A DNA stretch of 64,000 bases, from assembly GCA_036501185.1 (NCBI GenBank), contig DASYAU010000091.1, forward strand, positions 3,105-67,104. The letters run 5' to 3'. The position numbers and the translations under genes were made by a program. Source of the stretch: Korobacter sp036501185 (GTDB lineage Bacteria; Acidobacteriota; Terriglobia; Terriglobales; Acidobacteriaceae). The notes below the pieces were generated by a model that had not been told where the DNA came from, made no database searches, and worked only from the letters and a program-made list of their open reading frames with translations. Within the stretch, counting starts at the first letter, position 1. Each line of letters opens with the position of its first letter. Shown piece after piece: positions 17,602-25,872 of the stretch.

Positions 17602-18902
17602 ATGAAATCCCGCGTTTTTCTCAATGCGCTGGCGCACGCGTTTCTCAGTGGGGAAGTTACGGAGAACGCGATCCGGGAGCGCGCCAGGCAGTTGCTTGGG
17701 CGGGAGTGGCCCTGGCTGCGGCCGGTGATTCGGCGGTACGTGCAAAAGCTTAGCGTGGATCGAAGTTTTCCGCGACGGCGAGATGTTGCTGAGTTCATCG
17801 CCGCTTCGCGCTTCTTTCAATTTGCATGGAGCAAGTTCCGCGGAGAGCTCGCGGTTGGGTTGTGGATTGTGCCTGCGGGGCCGATTGTGCCGCGCTGGGG
17901 TCTGCCGCCGTTGCGAACCCACATGATCTCTGCCGGTGGCTGGGACTGGACTTCGCGCAACTCCAGTGGTTTGCGGATCGCAAGCACCTTAATGCGAAAA
18001 CGGCGAATACGAAGTTTGAGCACCACACCTACCGCGTGCTAGCGAAACCGCGCGGTGGGTGGCGGCTGATTGAAGCTCCGAAGCGGACCTTGAAGGAGCT
18101 GCAGCGGCGAATTTTGAGCGAGCTGCTGGAGAAGATTCCGGCGCATCCGGCAGCACATGGGTTCGTGGCGGGGCGTTCAATCCAAACATTTGTGGCGCCG
18201 CACACGAACAAGGCCGCGGTGCTGCGCATTGATCTGCAGGATTTTTTCCCGAGCATAAGGGCGGCGCGGGTGTCGGCCACCTTTCGAACGTGCGGGTATC
18301 CGGAGCGGGTTGCGGACTTTCTCGCTGGATTGTGCACGAACGCGGTGCCGCGGCGGGTGTGGGGCGAGGTGCATGCGGCCGCGCGGTTTGAACTGCACGA
18401 GACTTACGGCGCGACCCATTTACCGCAGGGGGCACCCACTTCGCCAGCCTTGGCGAACCTCGTCGCGTATCGACTGGATTGCCGACTGGCGGCACTGGCG
18501 AAAAAAGCCGGCGCAGCGTACACGCGCTATGCCGACGATTTGGCGTTTTCGGGAAACGAAGAGTTTGCGCGGCGGGCGAGGCGGTTCGCGCTGCATGTTG
18601 CGGCGATTGCGATGGAGGAGGGATTTGAGGTGAACCATCGCAAGACGCGGATCATGCGTCGGGGAAGGAGACAACACCTTGCGGGAGTGACGGTGAATGC
18701 GCATGCGAACCTGCAGCGCCCGGAGTTCGACGTGCTCAAAGCGATCCTGGCGAACTGCGGGCGGCACGGAGCGGAATCGCAGAACCGCGATCGACATCCA
18801 GCATTTCGTGAGCATCTCAGCGGGCGCGTTGGATTTGTGGAGAGCCTCAATCCGGCAAAGGGTGCGCGTTTGCGCCGAATGTTCGAGAAAATCAGCTGGT
18901 AA
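17602..18902 (+). pseudogene. Retron-type reverse transcriptase, apparent frameshift
   Basis: Two overlapping frames together make one RT. The N-terminal part (from ATG 17602, MKSRVFLNALAHAFL...RWGLPPLRT) is read in one frame and the rest (from about 17918, PHDLCRWLGLDFAQLQWFADRK) in the -1 frame, which stops at 18902. One extra C in the CCC at 17918-17920 would join them as RT-PH-DLCRW. RT motifs: GGWRLIEAPK, AHGFVAGRS, LRIDLQDFFPSI, PQGAPTSPALANL, YTRYADDLAFSG (catalytic YADD) and HLAGVTVNAHANL where retrons usually have VTG. C-terminal SQNRDRHPAFREHL...LRRMFEKISW recalls myxobacterial retron RTs. Either a recent null allele or a sequencing error; the rest is intact. Confidence 0.8.
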
Positions 18903-19406
18903 GTGGTGGCACTTACCAGGGACAACTCCGGCCAGACACCCACTCGCTAAAGCGGTTCCTCATCACAAAAACTCGTGCTCTCCATCACATCTTTTCTTGC
19001 CCTCCCCGAGATACTCTGCGACCGTGGGGCACTGCCTCCATTTGCATCTCGCTCTTTGAAAATGCGCCGCGGTCAGCCTGCGCGATCCTTTACCCCGCTA
19101 GAGCCGCCTTTTGTTGTCCAAAACGCAGCCGCGACCCGCGGCGAGCACCGACTCCGTGCTTGGCGCGGTCGGGGAGCGAAGGACCTGACTTAGATCCCAG
19201 GCACAAGCTAACCCTTTATTTTTCAATATTTTGTTGTAACTTGTCTGAAATCTTATGGTTACGGGAAAAACGTTGCTAACCCGATGAAAACACAGGGTAG
19301 GGGGGGGAGGGGGGAGGGGTGGCAACATGAATAACAGTTCGACCTCCGTAGGAACGCCTGGAGAGCCTCACCGTTGGATTCTGCGGGCTGGTGGTACCGT
19401 GTCTGT
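18903..19406. other. 504-bp non-coding region after the RT gene
   Basis: No gene is supported on either strand. A stretch GGGGAGCGAAGGACCTGA (about 19170-19187) resembles the complementary half of the CCTTCGAC-type repeat. An AT-rich segment (19212-19260) precedes the exported-protein gene and is the likeliest promoter location. A G-tract cluster is described separately at 19295-19319. Confidence 0.5.
19295..19319 (+). other. G-quadruplex-prone tract
   Basis: Four G runs of 3, 8, 6 and 4 separated by TA, A and A. It lies about 90 bp upstream of the ATG at 19407 on the coding strand. Could form an intramolecular quadruplex in DNA or in the leader RNA. Confidence 0.55.
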
Positions 19407-19949
19407 ATGCGGCTTTTAGCGGGTTTAATGCTCTTTTCGGGCCTGATTTACGCGCAAAATGCCCCTCCGGCGAGTCCGAAACCGCACTATTGCAACGAAA
19501 CCTACGGGTTCTGCGTGGATTATCCCGCTTCGTGGAAGCTGCTCGGAGAGGTTTATGAGGGACACGGGGCGGCGATTGCGCCCGTGCAAAAGGGTAACGA
19601 GGCGAGGTGGGACTCAGTGACGGTCGCGGCCGTCGAGATTCCGGCGCAAGAAGGGAAAGACCCGGCGACGGTGGAAGACCTGGTGACATCGCTGATTGGA
19701 AAGATGGCGGCGCAGACGCCGAATATGCAGACCGTGCGGCGGAGCGAGGAGACATTGGCGCATCATCCGGCGCAACTGGTGCAGGTGCGGTATGACGAGA
19801 ACAACGAGCGCTGGGGCGAGACCATCGTGGCGATGGATGGCGGAAACGACATTTTCTACACCGTGGTGTTCAAGTGCCGGGTGCTCGATGAAGCGAAGTA
19901 CCAGGCGGCGGTCGAGGGCCTGCTGAAGAGTTTCCGCCTGACACAATAG
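19407..19949 (+). CDS. Exported protein, PsbP/Usp45-like, unknown function
   Basis: 180 residues. Signal peptide MRLLAGLMLFSGLIYAQNA, then a compact domain starting HYCNETYGFCVDYPASWK, with two Cys likely disulfide-bonded, and containing TVEDLVTSLIGKM, ERWGETIVAMDGGNDIFYTVVFKC and AVEGLLKSFRLTQ. The 'Y-x-F-x-v-x-Y-P-x-s-W' entry and the 'll-k-S-f-r' ending are typical of PsbP-like/DUF1795 small extracytoplasmic domains. ATG at 19407 was chosen because it begins the signal peptide. The phosphoesterase gene follows 43 bp downstream and is probably co-transcribed. Confidence 0.7.
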   Translation: MRLLAGLMLFSGLIYAQNAPPASPKPHYCNETYGFCVDYPASWKLLGEVYEGHGAAIAPVQKGNEARWDSVTVAAVEIPAQEGKDPATVEDLVTSLIGKMAAQTPNMQTVRRSEETLAHHPAQLVQVRYDENNERWGETIVAMDGGNDIFYTVVFKCRVLDEAKYQAAVEGLLKSFRLTQ

Positions 19950-19992
19950 CGCTACATCCGAGTTGCTGGCGCCAGGCATCCCACCCTGGGTG

Positions 19993-20838
19993 ATGAACGT
20001 AAAAGTACGACTGTTGTTGCTATCCCTTCTCCTTTTCACATGCAGCGCATTTGCACAGGACGTGCGGATCGCGCATCTTTCCGACCTGCATATCGGCCTG
20101 GCACGAGCTCCACAAGCAGCCGACAACCTGAAGCGCGCGGTGGATTTGATCAACCAGCGCGGCGTCGACGCTGTCGTCGTAAGCGGCGATATCGGGGAGA
20201 AGCAGAGCGATTGGGAGATCGCGCGCAGCATCCTGAAGCACTGCAAAGCGCCTGTGTATTACGTGCCCGGAAACCACGACATCCACTCCAACGACTTCGA
20301 TCGCTATCGCCATGTCTTTGGTGACGACTGGTACAAAGTGCAGGTGAAGTACGTCACCATCTACGGGCTGGACTCGGAAGTGTTCGGCAATTACGACAGC
20401 TACTCCGACGCAAAGGTTGCGCTGCCTCCATCGAGTGACGAAGCGCAGCAGAACCGCGCGCGGATGCTGCAGTGGATGGAAGAAGCGGGAGAACAGAAGG
20501 GCGACCATGATCATGATCGCGACGATCATCGGGTGGCGATCGGGGTGCAGCATGTCCCGATTGCGCGGGACGGGCATATGCCTCCGGATGGGCGGCCGTA
20601 TTGGTTTATCCCCGAGCAGGACCGGAAGCGCGAGACGGAGCTGCTGAAGCGGCTGGGCATTCGCAACATGCTGTGCGGGCACTGGCACCACCGCGATGAG
20701 TTCAATTACGAAGGGATCACGTGGCACGTGGGGTCGGCGACGAGCTGGCTGACGTTTGGCGGGGAATTGGGATTCGATATCGATACGATCTCGCCGAATG
20801 GGGATTTCAAGAGCGAGTTCGTGTCGCTGGGGAAATGA
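19993..20838 (+). CDS. Exported calcineurin-like metallophosphoesterase
   Basis: 281 residues. Signal peptide MNVKVRLLLLSLLLFTCSAFAQ, then the full metal-binding set: LSDLHIG (D-x-H), VVSGDIGE (GD), VPGNHDIH (GNHD), a His in VQHVP, and CGHWHHRDE (GHxH). This is the class III cyclic-nucleotide phosphodiesterase/CpdA-like arrangement but exported, so extracellular or periplasmic phosphoesters are the likelier substrates. A short acidic, His-rich insertion (KGDHDHDRDDHR) lies at about residues 165-180. ATG at 19993 follows GTG; start chosen at the signal peptide. Confidence 0.85.
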   Translation: MNVKVRLLLLSLLLFTCSAFAQDVRIAHLSDLHIGLARAPQAADNLKRAVDLINQRGVDAVVVSGDIGEKQSDWEIARSILKHCKAPVYYVPGNHDIHSNDFDRYRHVFGDDWYKVQVKYVTIYGLDSEVFGNYDSYSDAKVALPPSSDEAQQNRARMLQWMEEAGEQKGDHDHDRDDHRVAIGVQHVPIARDGHMPPDGRPYWFIPEQDRKRETELLKRLGIRNMLCGHWHHRDEFNYEGITWHVGSATSWLTFGGELGFDIDTISPNGDFKSEFVSLGK

Positions 20839-20840
20839 TT

Positions 20841-20966
20841 AACCACAGAGGGCACGGAGGGATCGCGGAGGATTTTGGATTTTCTGGAGTGCTGTGGTGA
20901 CAGCCGGATTGGTGGAGCTCGGACATTCCCGATAAATACTGAGACCCTTCGGGACCTCTGTGGTGG
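20841..20966. repeat. Inverted pair of CCACAGAGG repeats
   Basis: AACCACAGAGGGCACGGAGGG at 20841-20861 and the reverse-complement core CCTCTGTGGTG at about 20956-20966 enclose roughly 95 bp. The CCACAGAGG/CCTCTGTGG arms match over 9 bp, so the transcript between the phosphoesterase and panC could fold into a long hairpin. Confidence 0.5.
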
Positions 20967-20992
20967 GCGGATTTGCGCGGTACACTGGTCGC

Positions 20993-21859
20993 ATGCGCGT
21001 GGTGCGGACGATTGCGGAGATGCAGGCGATTTGCAGGAACCTGCACCGGGAAGATAAGAGCATCGGGTTAGTACCGACGATGGGGGCGCTGCACGCGGGA
21101 CATATCTCGCTGGTGCGCGCGGCGCGGCACCAGAACGATGCGGTGGTGGCTTCGATTTTCGTAAATCCCTTACAGTTTGGACCGAACGAAGACCTTGCGA
21201 AGTATCCGCGGAGCTTTGAGCAGGACTGCGCGCAACTCGACCACGAGGGCGTGGACTTTGTATTTGCGCCGACAGTGGAGGAGATGTATCCGGAGGGCGC
21301 GGCGACGTTCGTTCATGTCGAGGGTTTGAGTAAGAAGCTCGATGGAGGATCGCGGCCGGGACATTTCCGAGGCGTGAGTACAGTGGTTGCGAAACTGTTC
21401 CACATTGTTCCGGCGGACCACGCGTACTTCGGGCAGAAGGATGCGGCGCAGGTTTCGGTGCTGCGGAAGATGGTGAAGGACCAGAATTTCGACATCGAGC
21501 TTGTGGTGTGCCCAATCGTGCGCGAGAAAGACGGGCTGGCGATGAGCTCCCGTAATGCGTATCTCACTCCGGAGCAAAGGAAGAAAGCGCTGGTACTGCA
21601 TCGGGCGCTGCTGCGGGTGCAGATGCTGGCGGACACGGGCGAGACGGACGCAGCGAAACTGCTGGAAGCGGGAAAACAGGTTGTGGCTGAAGAGGCGGGG
21701 GCGCGGCTGGATTATTTTGAGATTGTGAACGCGGAGACGCTCGATCCAGTTGCGGACATCAATAAGGGGGCGCTCGTGGCGGTGGCCGCATACGTGGGGA
21801 CGACGCGGCTGATCGACAATGTTGTGCTGCATGGGGCGGGGCAGTCGCGGGTCCCATAG
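20993..21859 (+). CDS. panC: Pantothenate synthetase
   Basis: Condenses pantoate and beta-alanine with ATP to give pantothenate for coenzyme A. 288 residues from ATG 20993 (MRVVRTIAEMQAICR). Adenylate-forming motifs: PTMGALHAGHISLV (HxGH, about residue 25), FVNPLQFGPNEDLAKYPR, GHFRGVSTVVAKLF, YFGQKDAAQ, CPIVREKDGLAMSSRNAYL (KMSKS-like). Start chosen at the family N-terminus. panB and panD are not adjacent. Dispersed repeats follow the stop. Confidence 0.96.
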   Translation: MRVVRTIAEMQAICRNLHREDKSIGLVPTMGALHAGHISLVRAARHQNDAVVASIFVNPLQFGPNEDLAKYPRSFEQDCAQLDHEGVDFVFAPTVEEMYPEGAATFVHVEGLSKKLDGGSRPGHFRGVSTVVAKLFHIVPADHAYFGQKDAAQVSVLRKMVKDQNFDIELVVCPIVREKDGLAMSSRNAYLTPEQRKKALVLHRALLRVQMLADTGETDAAKLLEAGKQVVAEEAGARLDYFEIVNAETLDPVADINKGALVAVAAYVGTTRLIDNVVLHGAGQSRVP

Positions 21860-21892
21860 CGTGCGGGCGAGGCTGGCGCCTCGCCGCCAGAG

Positions 21893-21985
21893 GCGTGCCG
21901 CCCCTGAAGGGGCTTCATTTTTTGGCCGACTTACACGACGCTAGCGCGTCATGCTTTAAATCCTAGTCGGCCTGCGGCCTCGCGG
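21893..21985. repeat. GCGTGCCGCCCC / ACGCTAGCGCGT dispersed repeat, copy A
   Basis: Order of blocks: GCGTGCCGCCCCTGAAGGGGC hairpin (GCCCC-TGAA-GGGGC), TTCATTTTTTGG, ACTTACACGACGCTAGCGCGTC (hairpin GACGC-TA-GCGTC), ATGCTTTAAA, then CGGCCTGCGGCCT. The same block order recurs at 24985-25085; the second half recurs at 22034-22080. Confidence 0.8.
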
Positions 21986-22033
21986 TCTGGGATGTTCCGG
22001 TGCCGTGCTTAATCCGGCATGGATTGGCTGATC

Positions 22034-22080
22034 GACGCTAGCGCGTCGTGCTTTAAACCCGAGCCGGCCTGCGGCCTTGC
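22034..22080. repeat. ACGCTAGCGCGT dispersed repeat, partial copy B
   Basis: Carries only the 3' half: GACGCTAGCGCGTC, GTGCTTTAAACCC, then CCGGCCTGCGGCCTTGC. It lies 49 bp after copy A in the same orientation. Confidence 0.75.
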
Positions 22081-22239
22081 AATGTGCGACGCGAAATACA
22101 GAGGGTGGGTCCTGCGCGGAGTGGAAGATCTTCTCGAAAAATCCGCCCAATCGCAGCGAACCCGCTGCTCGATAAGGACGGGACACCAAACAAATGCGGC
22201 TTTCGTTTGTCGCGTGGCATGTCATAATGCGCGGCACTC

Positions 22240-24960
22240 ATGGCATTAGCTCCCGGGACGAAACTAGGGCCTTACGAGATCCAGGCGCCGCTGGGCGCGG
22301 GTGGGATGGGCGAGGTGTATCGCGGGCGCGATACACGACTGAACCGCAGCGTCGCGATCAAGATCCTTCCGGCACATCTTTCTGCAAATGATGAAGCGAA
22401 ACAGCGCTTTGAGCGTGAAGCGAAGACGATTTCATCGCTAAACCACCCGAACATTTGCGTGCTGCACGATATTGGGTCGCAGGACGGTACCTCGTACCTG
22501 GTGATGGAGCTTGTCGAGGGCGAAACGCTGGAGTCGCGGCTGCAAAAGGGGCCTATGCCCCTGGTGCAGGCGCTGGATTGCGCGGTGCAGATTTGCGATG
22601 CGCTGGAGAAGGCGCACCGGGCAGGAATCGTGCATCGCGATTTGAAGCCGGGGAACATCATGCTGACGCCTTCGGGGGCGAAACTGCTGGACTTCGGATT
22701 GGCCAAACCCGCCGTGGCGCTGGTGAGTTCGCAGGCGAGCTCGCAGGACGTCCACCTGACGCCGACGATCAATGTGACATCCCTGGGAGCGGCTCCGGCC
22801 GCAGCGTTGACGCAGCAAGGGACGATCGTGGGGACGTTCCAGTATCTTGCGCCGGAGGTGGCGCAGGGGCGCGAGGCGGATGGGCGGAGCGACATCTTCA
22901 GCCTGGGATGCGTGCTTTACGAGATGGTGACGGGACGAAAGGCGTTCGAGGGGAAGTCGCAACTGAGCGTGCTGACGGCAATCCTGGAAAAAGATGTGGA
23001 CCCGGTTTCGGCCGTGGTGCCGACTTCGCCGGCGTCACTGGATTACGTGGTGCAGGCGTGCCTGGAGAAAGACCCGGAGAAGCGCATCCAGACGGCGCAC
23101 GATTTGAAGCTGCAGCTCGGTTGGGTCATGAAGTCGCGGTCGCAGACGGGGGCGGCGGCGATCCAGAAGAAGAACAACCGCGCGCTGGTGTGGGTTGCGG
23201 CTGCGGCGGTGGTGGTTGGGCTGGCGGTGATCGCGGCGATTGTGTTTGCTTTTGGCGGGCACGCGCCAAAGCGGGTTTTGCGGACCACGTTGCTGCCGCC
23301 GGAGGGATTGCTGTTCGAGACGCTGTATCACAACGGGCCTCCGGTAATTTCGCCGGATGGGACGCGGGTGGTGTTCGTGGCAGGAAAAGACGGAAAGAAC
23401 TCGTTGTGGGTGCGCTCGCTCGACAAACTGGAGGCGATGCCGCTGCGGGGAACGGAAGAGGCATTTTATCCGTTCTGGTCGCCGGACGGGAGAATGGTTG
23501 CGTTCTTCACGCCGGGCAAGTTGTGGAAAATGGATTTGAATGGAGGGAGTCCGTCGTTGATTTGCGAGGCGGCGGAAGCGAGAGGCGGCAGTTGGGGAAC
23601 GTCGAACACGATTGTGTTTGCTCCCACACCGGCGAGTGGATTGTCGAGGGTGTCAGCGGATGGAGGGACGCCGCAGGAGCTGCCGTCGTCACTGCGCATC
23701 AATGGATTTGTATCGGAACGGTGGCCGGAGTTGTTGCCGGATGGCAAGCATTACCTGTTTCTCCATTCGCCAAATGGAGATGCTGAGGCGGGGAACGAGA
23801 TCCGCTACAGCTCGACCGACAAGCATGAGGACCGAGTGCTGATGACGGGACGGTTCTACTCCATGCGGTATGTGAACGGATGGCTGCTGGCGGTACGCGA
23901 TGGCTCGCTGTTCGCGTGGAAGTTCGACGCAGGGAGCGGGAAGATCACGGGCGAGGGAACGCAGATTGTGAACCGGGTGGCGGTGGATGATGTGACGGCT
24001 TCCGCGGTGTTTTCGGTCTCGGAACGAGGCGACCTGCTGTATCAGCTGGCGAGCGGTGGGACGGGCGATCGTCACGTGTGGCTGGACGCGACGGGTAAGC
24101 AGTTGGCGCAGATTTCGGAGCCGGGGATCTATGGGGCAACGCGCATTTCGCCGAATGGGACGCACTTGGTGACGCCGGTTGTGGAGGCGAGCGGGGCGGA
24201 CCATTTTTGGGTATGGGACATCAATGGGGGCGCGCGGGCACGGGTGACGACGAAATCGGCGAATCCGGACATGGCGGTGTGGTCGGCGGATGGAAAGACG
24301 CTGTACTACTCGGCATTCGACGAGAAGGGGCATCGCAGTACGTTGCTGGTCCCGGCAGATGGCTCACGGCCGGAGCAGGTGCTGATCAATACGGCCGCGG
24401 ACGTGATGCCGGTGGATACGACATCGGATGGAAAGTGGCTGTTGTACCAGGAAGTAATTGACGAGGCGCACCCGCTGACGTCGACGGGGACGGCGAAGCT
24501 GAAGGCGTATCCGCTGGCGGCGGGGCTGGAGGGGTTCACGGTATTGGAGAATGTAACGGCGGGAAGCAACGCGCGGCTGCGTTCGGGGACGCAGGATTGG
24601 CTGGCCTACCAGGCGAACACGTCGGGACGGCCGGAGATCTATCTCACGCGGTTCCCGCATCCGGGATCGAAGTTCCAGGTCTCGTCGAACGGCGGGACGC
24701 AGGCGGTTTGGAGCCCCGATGGGAAGACGCTGTTCTTTCTGGATCGCACCGAGAAGATGATGGCGGTGAGTGTGAATGTGACCGGCGACTCGGTGGAGAT
24801 TGGGACGCCGCGAACTCTGTTCCCGACGGGCGTCCGTAGCTCGACGCCGAGCGGTGCGTATGATGTGGCGAAAGATGGGCGGTTCCTGGTGATTAATTCG
24901 GTGACGGAGAATACGGCGCCGGTGGCGCTGGTGACGAATTGGGATGCGGAAGTGAAGTAG
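22240..24960 (+). CDS. Transmembrane Ser/Thr protein kinase with PD40/TolB-like propeller
   Basis: 906 residues. N-terminal PknB-type kinase: P-loop LGAGGMGEVYRGRD (about 15), catalytic Lys in VAIKILP, HRDLKPGN (about 131), DFG in LLDFGLAK (about 150) and an activation segment with Thr/Ser-rich DVHLTPTINVT; GTFQYLAPE replaces GTxxYMAPE. A single membrane helix (VWVAAAAVVVGLAVIAAIVFAF, about 308-330) links it to an external WD40-like PD40 beta-propeller with repeated 'SPDG' turns (ISPDGTRVVF, WSPDGRMVAF, WSPDGKTLFF). This kinase-propeller architecture is greatly expanded in Acidobacteria and probably senses extracytoplasmic ligands. ATG at 22240. Confidence 0.96.
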   Translation: MALAPGTKLGPYEIQAPLGAGGMGEVYRGRDTRLNRSVAIKILPAHLSANDEAKQRFEREAKTISSLNHPNICVLHDIGSQDGTSYLVMELVEGETLESRLQKGPMPLVQALDCAVQICDALEKAHRAGIVHRDLKPGNIMLTPSGAKLLDFGLAKPAVALVSSQASSQDVHLTPTINVTSLGAAPAAALTQQGTIVGTFQYLAPEVAQGREADGRSDIFSLGCVLYEMVTGRKAFEGKSQLSVLTAILEKDVDPVSAVVPTSPASLDYVVQACLEKDPEKRIQTAHDLKLQLGWVMKSRSQTGAAAIQKKNNRALVWVAAAAVVVGLAVIAAIVFAFGGHAPKRVLRTTLLPPEGLLFETLYHNGPPVISPDGTRVVFVAGKDGKNSLWVRSLDKLEAMPLRGTEEAFYPFWSPDGRMVAFFTPGKLWKMDLNGGSPSLICEAAEARGGSWGTSNTIVFAPTPASGLSRVSADGGTPQELPSSLRINGFVSERWPELLPDGKHYLFLHSPNGDAEAGNEIRYSSTDKHEDRVLMTGRFYSMRYVNGWLLAVRDGSLFAWKFDAGSGKITGEGTQIVNRVAVDDVTASAVFSVSERGDLLYQLASGGTGDRHVWLDATGKQLAQISEPGIYGATRISPNGTHLVTPVVEASGADHFWVWDINGGARARVTTKSANPDMAVWSADGKTLYYSAFDEKGHRSTLLVPADGSRPEQVLINTAADVMPVDTTSDGKWLLYQEVIDEAHPLTSTGTAKLKAYPLAAGLEGFTVLENVTAGSNARLRSGTQDWLAYQANTSGRPEIYLTRFPHPGSKFQVSSNGGTQAVWSPDGKTLFFLDRTEKMMAVSVNVTGDSVEIGTPRTLFPTGVRSSTPSGAYDVAKDGRFLVINSVTENTAPVALVTNWDAEVK

Positions 24961-24984
24961 GTAGTCGGCGCGTCGCCGGCAAGA

Positions 24985-25085
24985 GCGTGCCGCCCCCATT
25001 CGGGGGCTTTCATTCTTTTCGGGCGCGGCTTTCACGACGCTGGCGCGTCGTGCTTTAGAACCCCATTCGGCCTTCGGCCTTGCGG
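24985..25085. repeat. GCGTGCCGCCCC / ACGCTGGCGCGT dispersed repeat, copy C
   Basis: GCGTGCCGCCCCCATTCGGGGGC hairpin, TTTCATTCTTTTCGGG, CACGACGCTGGCGCGTCGTG hairpin, CTTTAGAACCCC, then CGGCCTTCGGCCTTGCGG. Same block order and orientation as copy A; fills the 160-bp convergent interval between the kinase and the glycosylase. Confidence 0.8.
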
Positions 25086-25120
25086 AGTGGCAGATCAGCG
25101 TATTCGTGGCACCCAAACAG

Positions 25121-25732
25121 CTATGGGCGCTTTCCGGAGATGAATGGGCTGCCGTCGATCGTGTAACGCAGCGGGAGATCCATGGCTTTGCGGATGCCGA
25201 TGCGGGGGGACTCCTGGATGTTTTCTACGTGGAAACCATCATCCACGATGCGTAGGTCGCTTTTTGGGGAAGCGAAGTCTTTGCCGTTGTCGCGCTGGCG
25301 GGTGATGGCGAGGGCTTCGGCCAGGCGTCCGGGGCCGCTGGCGATGAGGCGGAGTTGGGAGGGCTCGAGCTGGCGGGTGGCGGCCATGCGGTCGATGCCG
25401 GCCAGGGGCTCGAGGGCGCGGAAGAGGATGCCTCCGGCTTCGCCGTCGGGCAGGCAGGAGACGTTGAGGCACCAGTGGTTACCGTAGATGAAATAGACGT
25501 ACGCGTAGCCGGGAGGGCCGAAGAGGACCGCGTTGCGGGCGGTTTTGCCGCTGGCGGAGTGGGCGGCGGGGTCGCCGGCGCCGAGGTAGGCTTCGCATTC
25601 GACGATGCGTCCGGCGAGGGTGGCCCGGCCTTCGCGGCGCAGCAAAACCTTCCCGAGAAGATCGCGTCCAACAATACGAGGGTCGCGATTGTAGAAGGCG
25701 CGCGGGATTGGGGTGAGCTGGGACAGCCGCAT
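25121..25732 (-). CDS. mpg: 3-methyladenine DNA glycosylase (AAG/MPG type)
   Basis: Base-excision repair enzyme of the AAG family removing alkylated and deaminated purines. 203 residues from ATG 25732 (MRLSQLTPIPRAFYNRDPRIVGRDLLGKVLL). Family motifs: RIVECEAYLGAGDPAAHS (catalytic Glu in the first part), KTARNAVLFGPPGYAYVYFIYG, and SGPGRLAEAL. The frame is open further upstream, but that part overlaps a repeat and lacks conservation. The C-terminus PLRYTIDGSPFISG is intact. Confidence 0.93.
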   Translation of the reverse strand: MRLSQLTPIPRAFYNRDPRIVGRDLLGKVLLRREGRATLAGRIVECEAYLGAGDPAAHSASGKTARNAVLFGPPGYAYVYFIYGNHWCLNVSCLPDGEAGGILFRALEPLAGIDRMAATRQLEPSQLRLIASGPGRLAEALAITRQRDNGKDFASPKSDLRIVDDGFHVENIQESPRIGIRKAMDLPLRYTIDGSPFISGKRP

Positions 25733-25835
25733 GGATTCAGGGTAGCGCGAAAAGCAGGTCCTTCGCTTCGCTCTGATGACAAGAGATGGCGGTGGAGATC
25801 TAGACGGTAACGGTGGCTGGCGCGAGGCCGAAAAT

Positions 25836-25866
25836 CCCCAGGTTTGGAAAACCGCCAAACCTGGGG
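25836..25866 (-). terminator. Terminator-like hairpin after bcp (GGGGCACC repeat family)
   Basis: Perfect 12-bp stem CCCCAGGTTTGG / CCAAACCTGGGG with a 7-nt loop, followed on the minus strand by ATTTTCGG. It begins 7 bp after the bcp stop. The adjoining GGGGCACCC sequence recurs at 30990-31000 and 37513-37519 beside other hairpins, so it is probably both a terminator and a member of a repeat family. Confidence 0.65.
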
Positions 25867-25872
25867 CACCCG

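Larger units (their letters stand above)
21860..22239. other. Intergenic region panC-kinase, packed with repeats
   Basis: 380 bp without a gene. It opens with a hairpin (GGCGAGGCTGGCGCCTCGCC, about 21867-21886), then carries one full and one partial copy of the GCGTGCCG/ACGCTAGCGCGT repeat (21893-21985, 22034-22080) and a trace of the ...GGGACACC hairpin family (about 22165-22190). The remaining 50 bp before ATG 22240 must hold the kinase promoter and ribosome site. Confidence 0.6.

Noticed and set aside
17910..17925. Programmed -1 frameshift in the RT gene
   Set aside because: CGAACCCAC is not a slippery heptamer and no stimulatory structure is evident; a one-base deletion or sequencing error is simpler.
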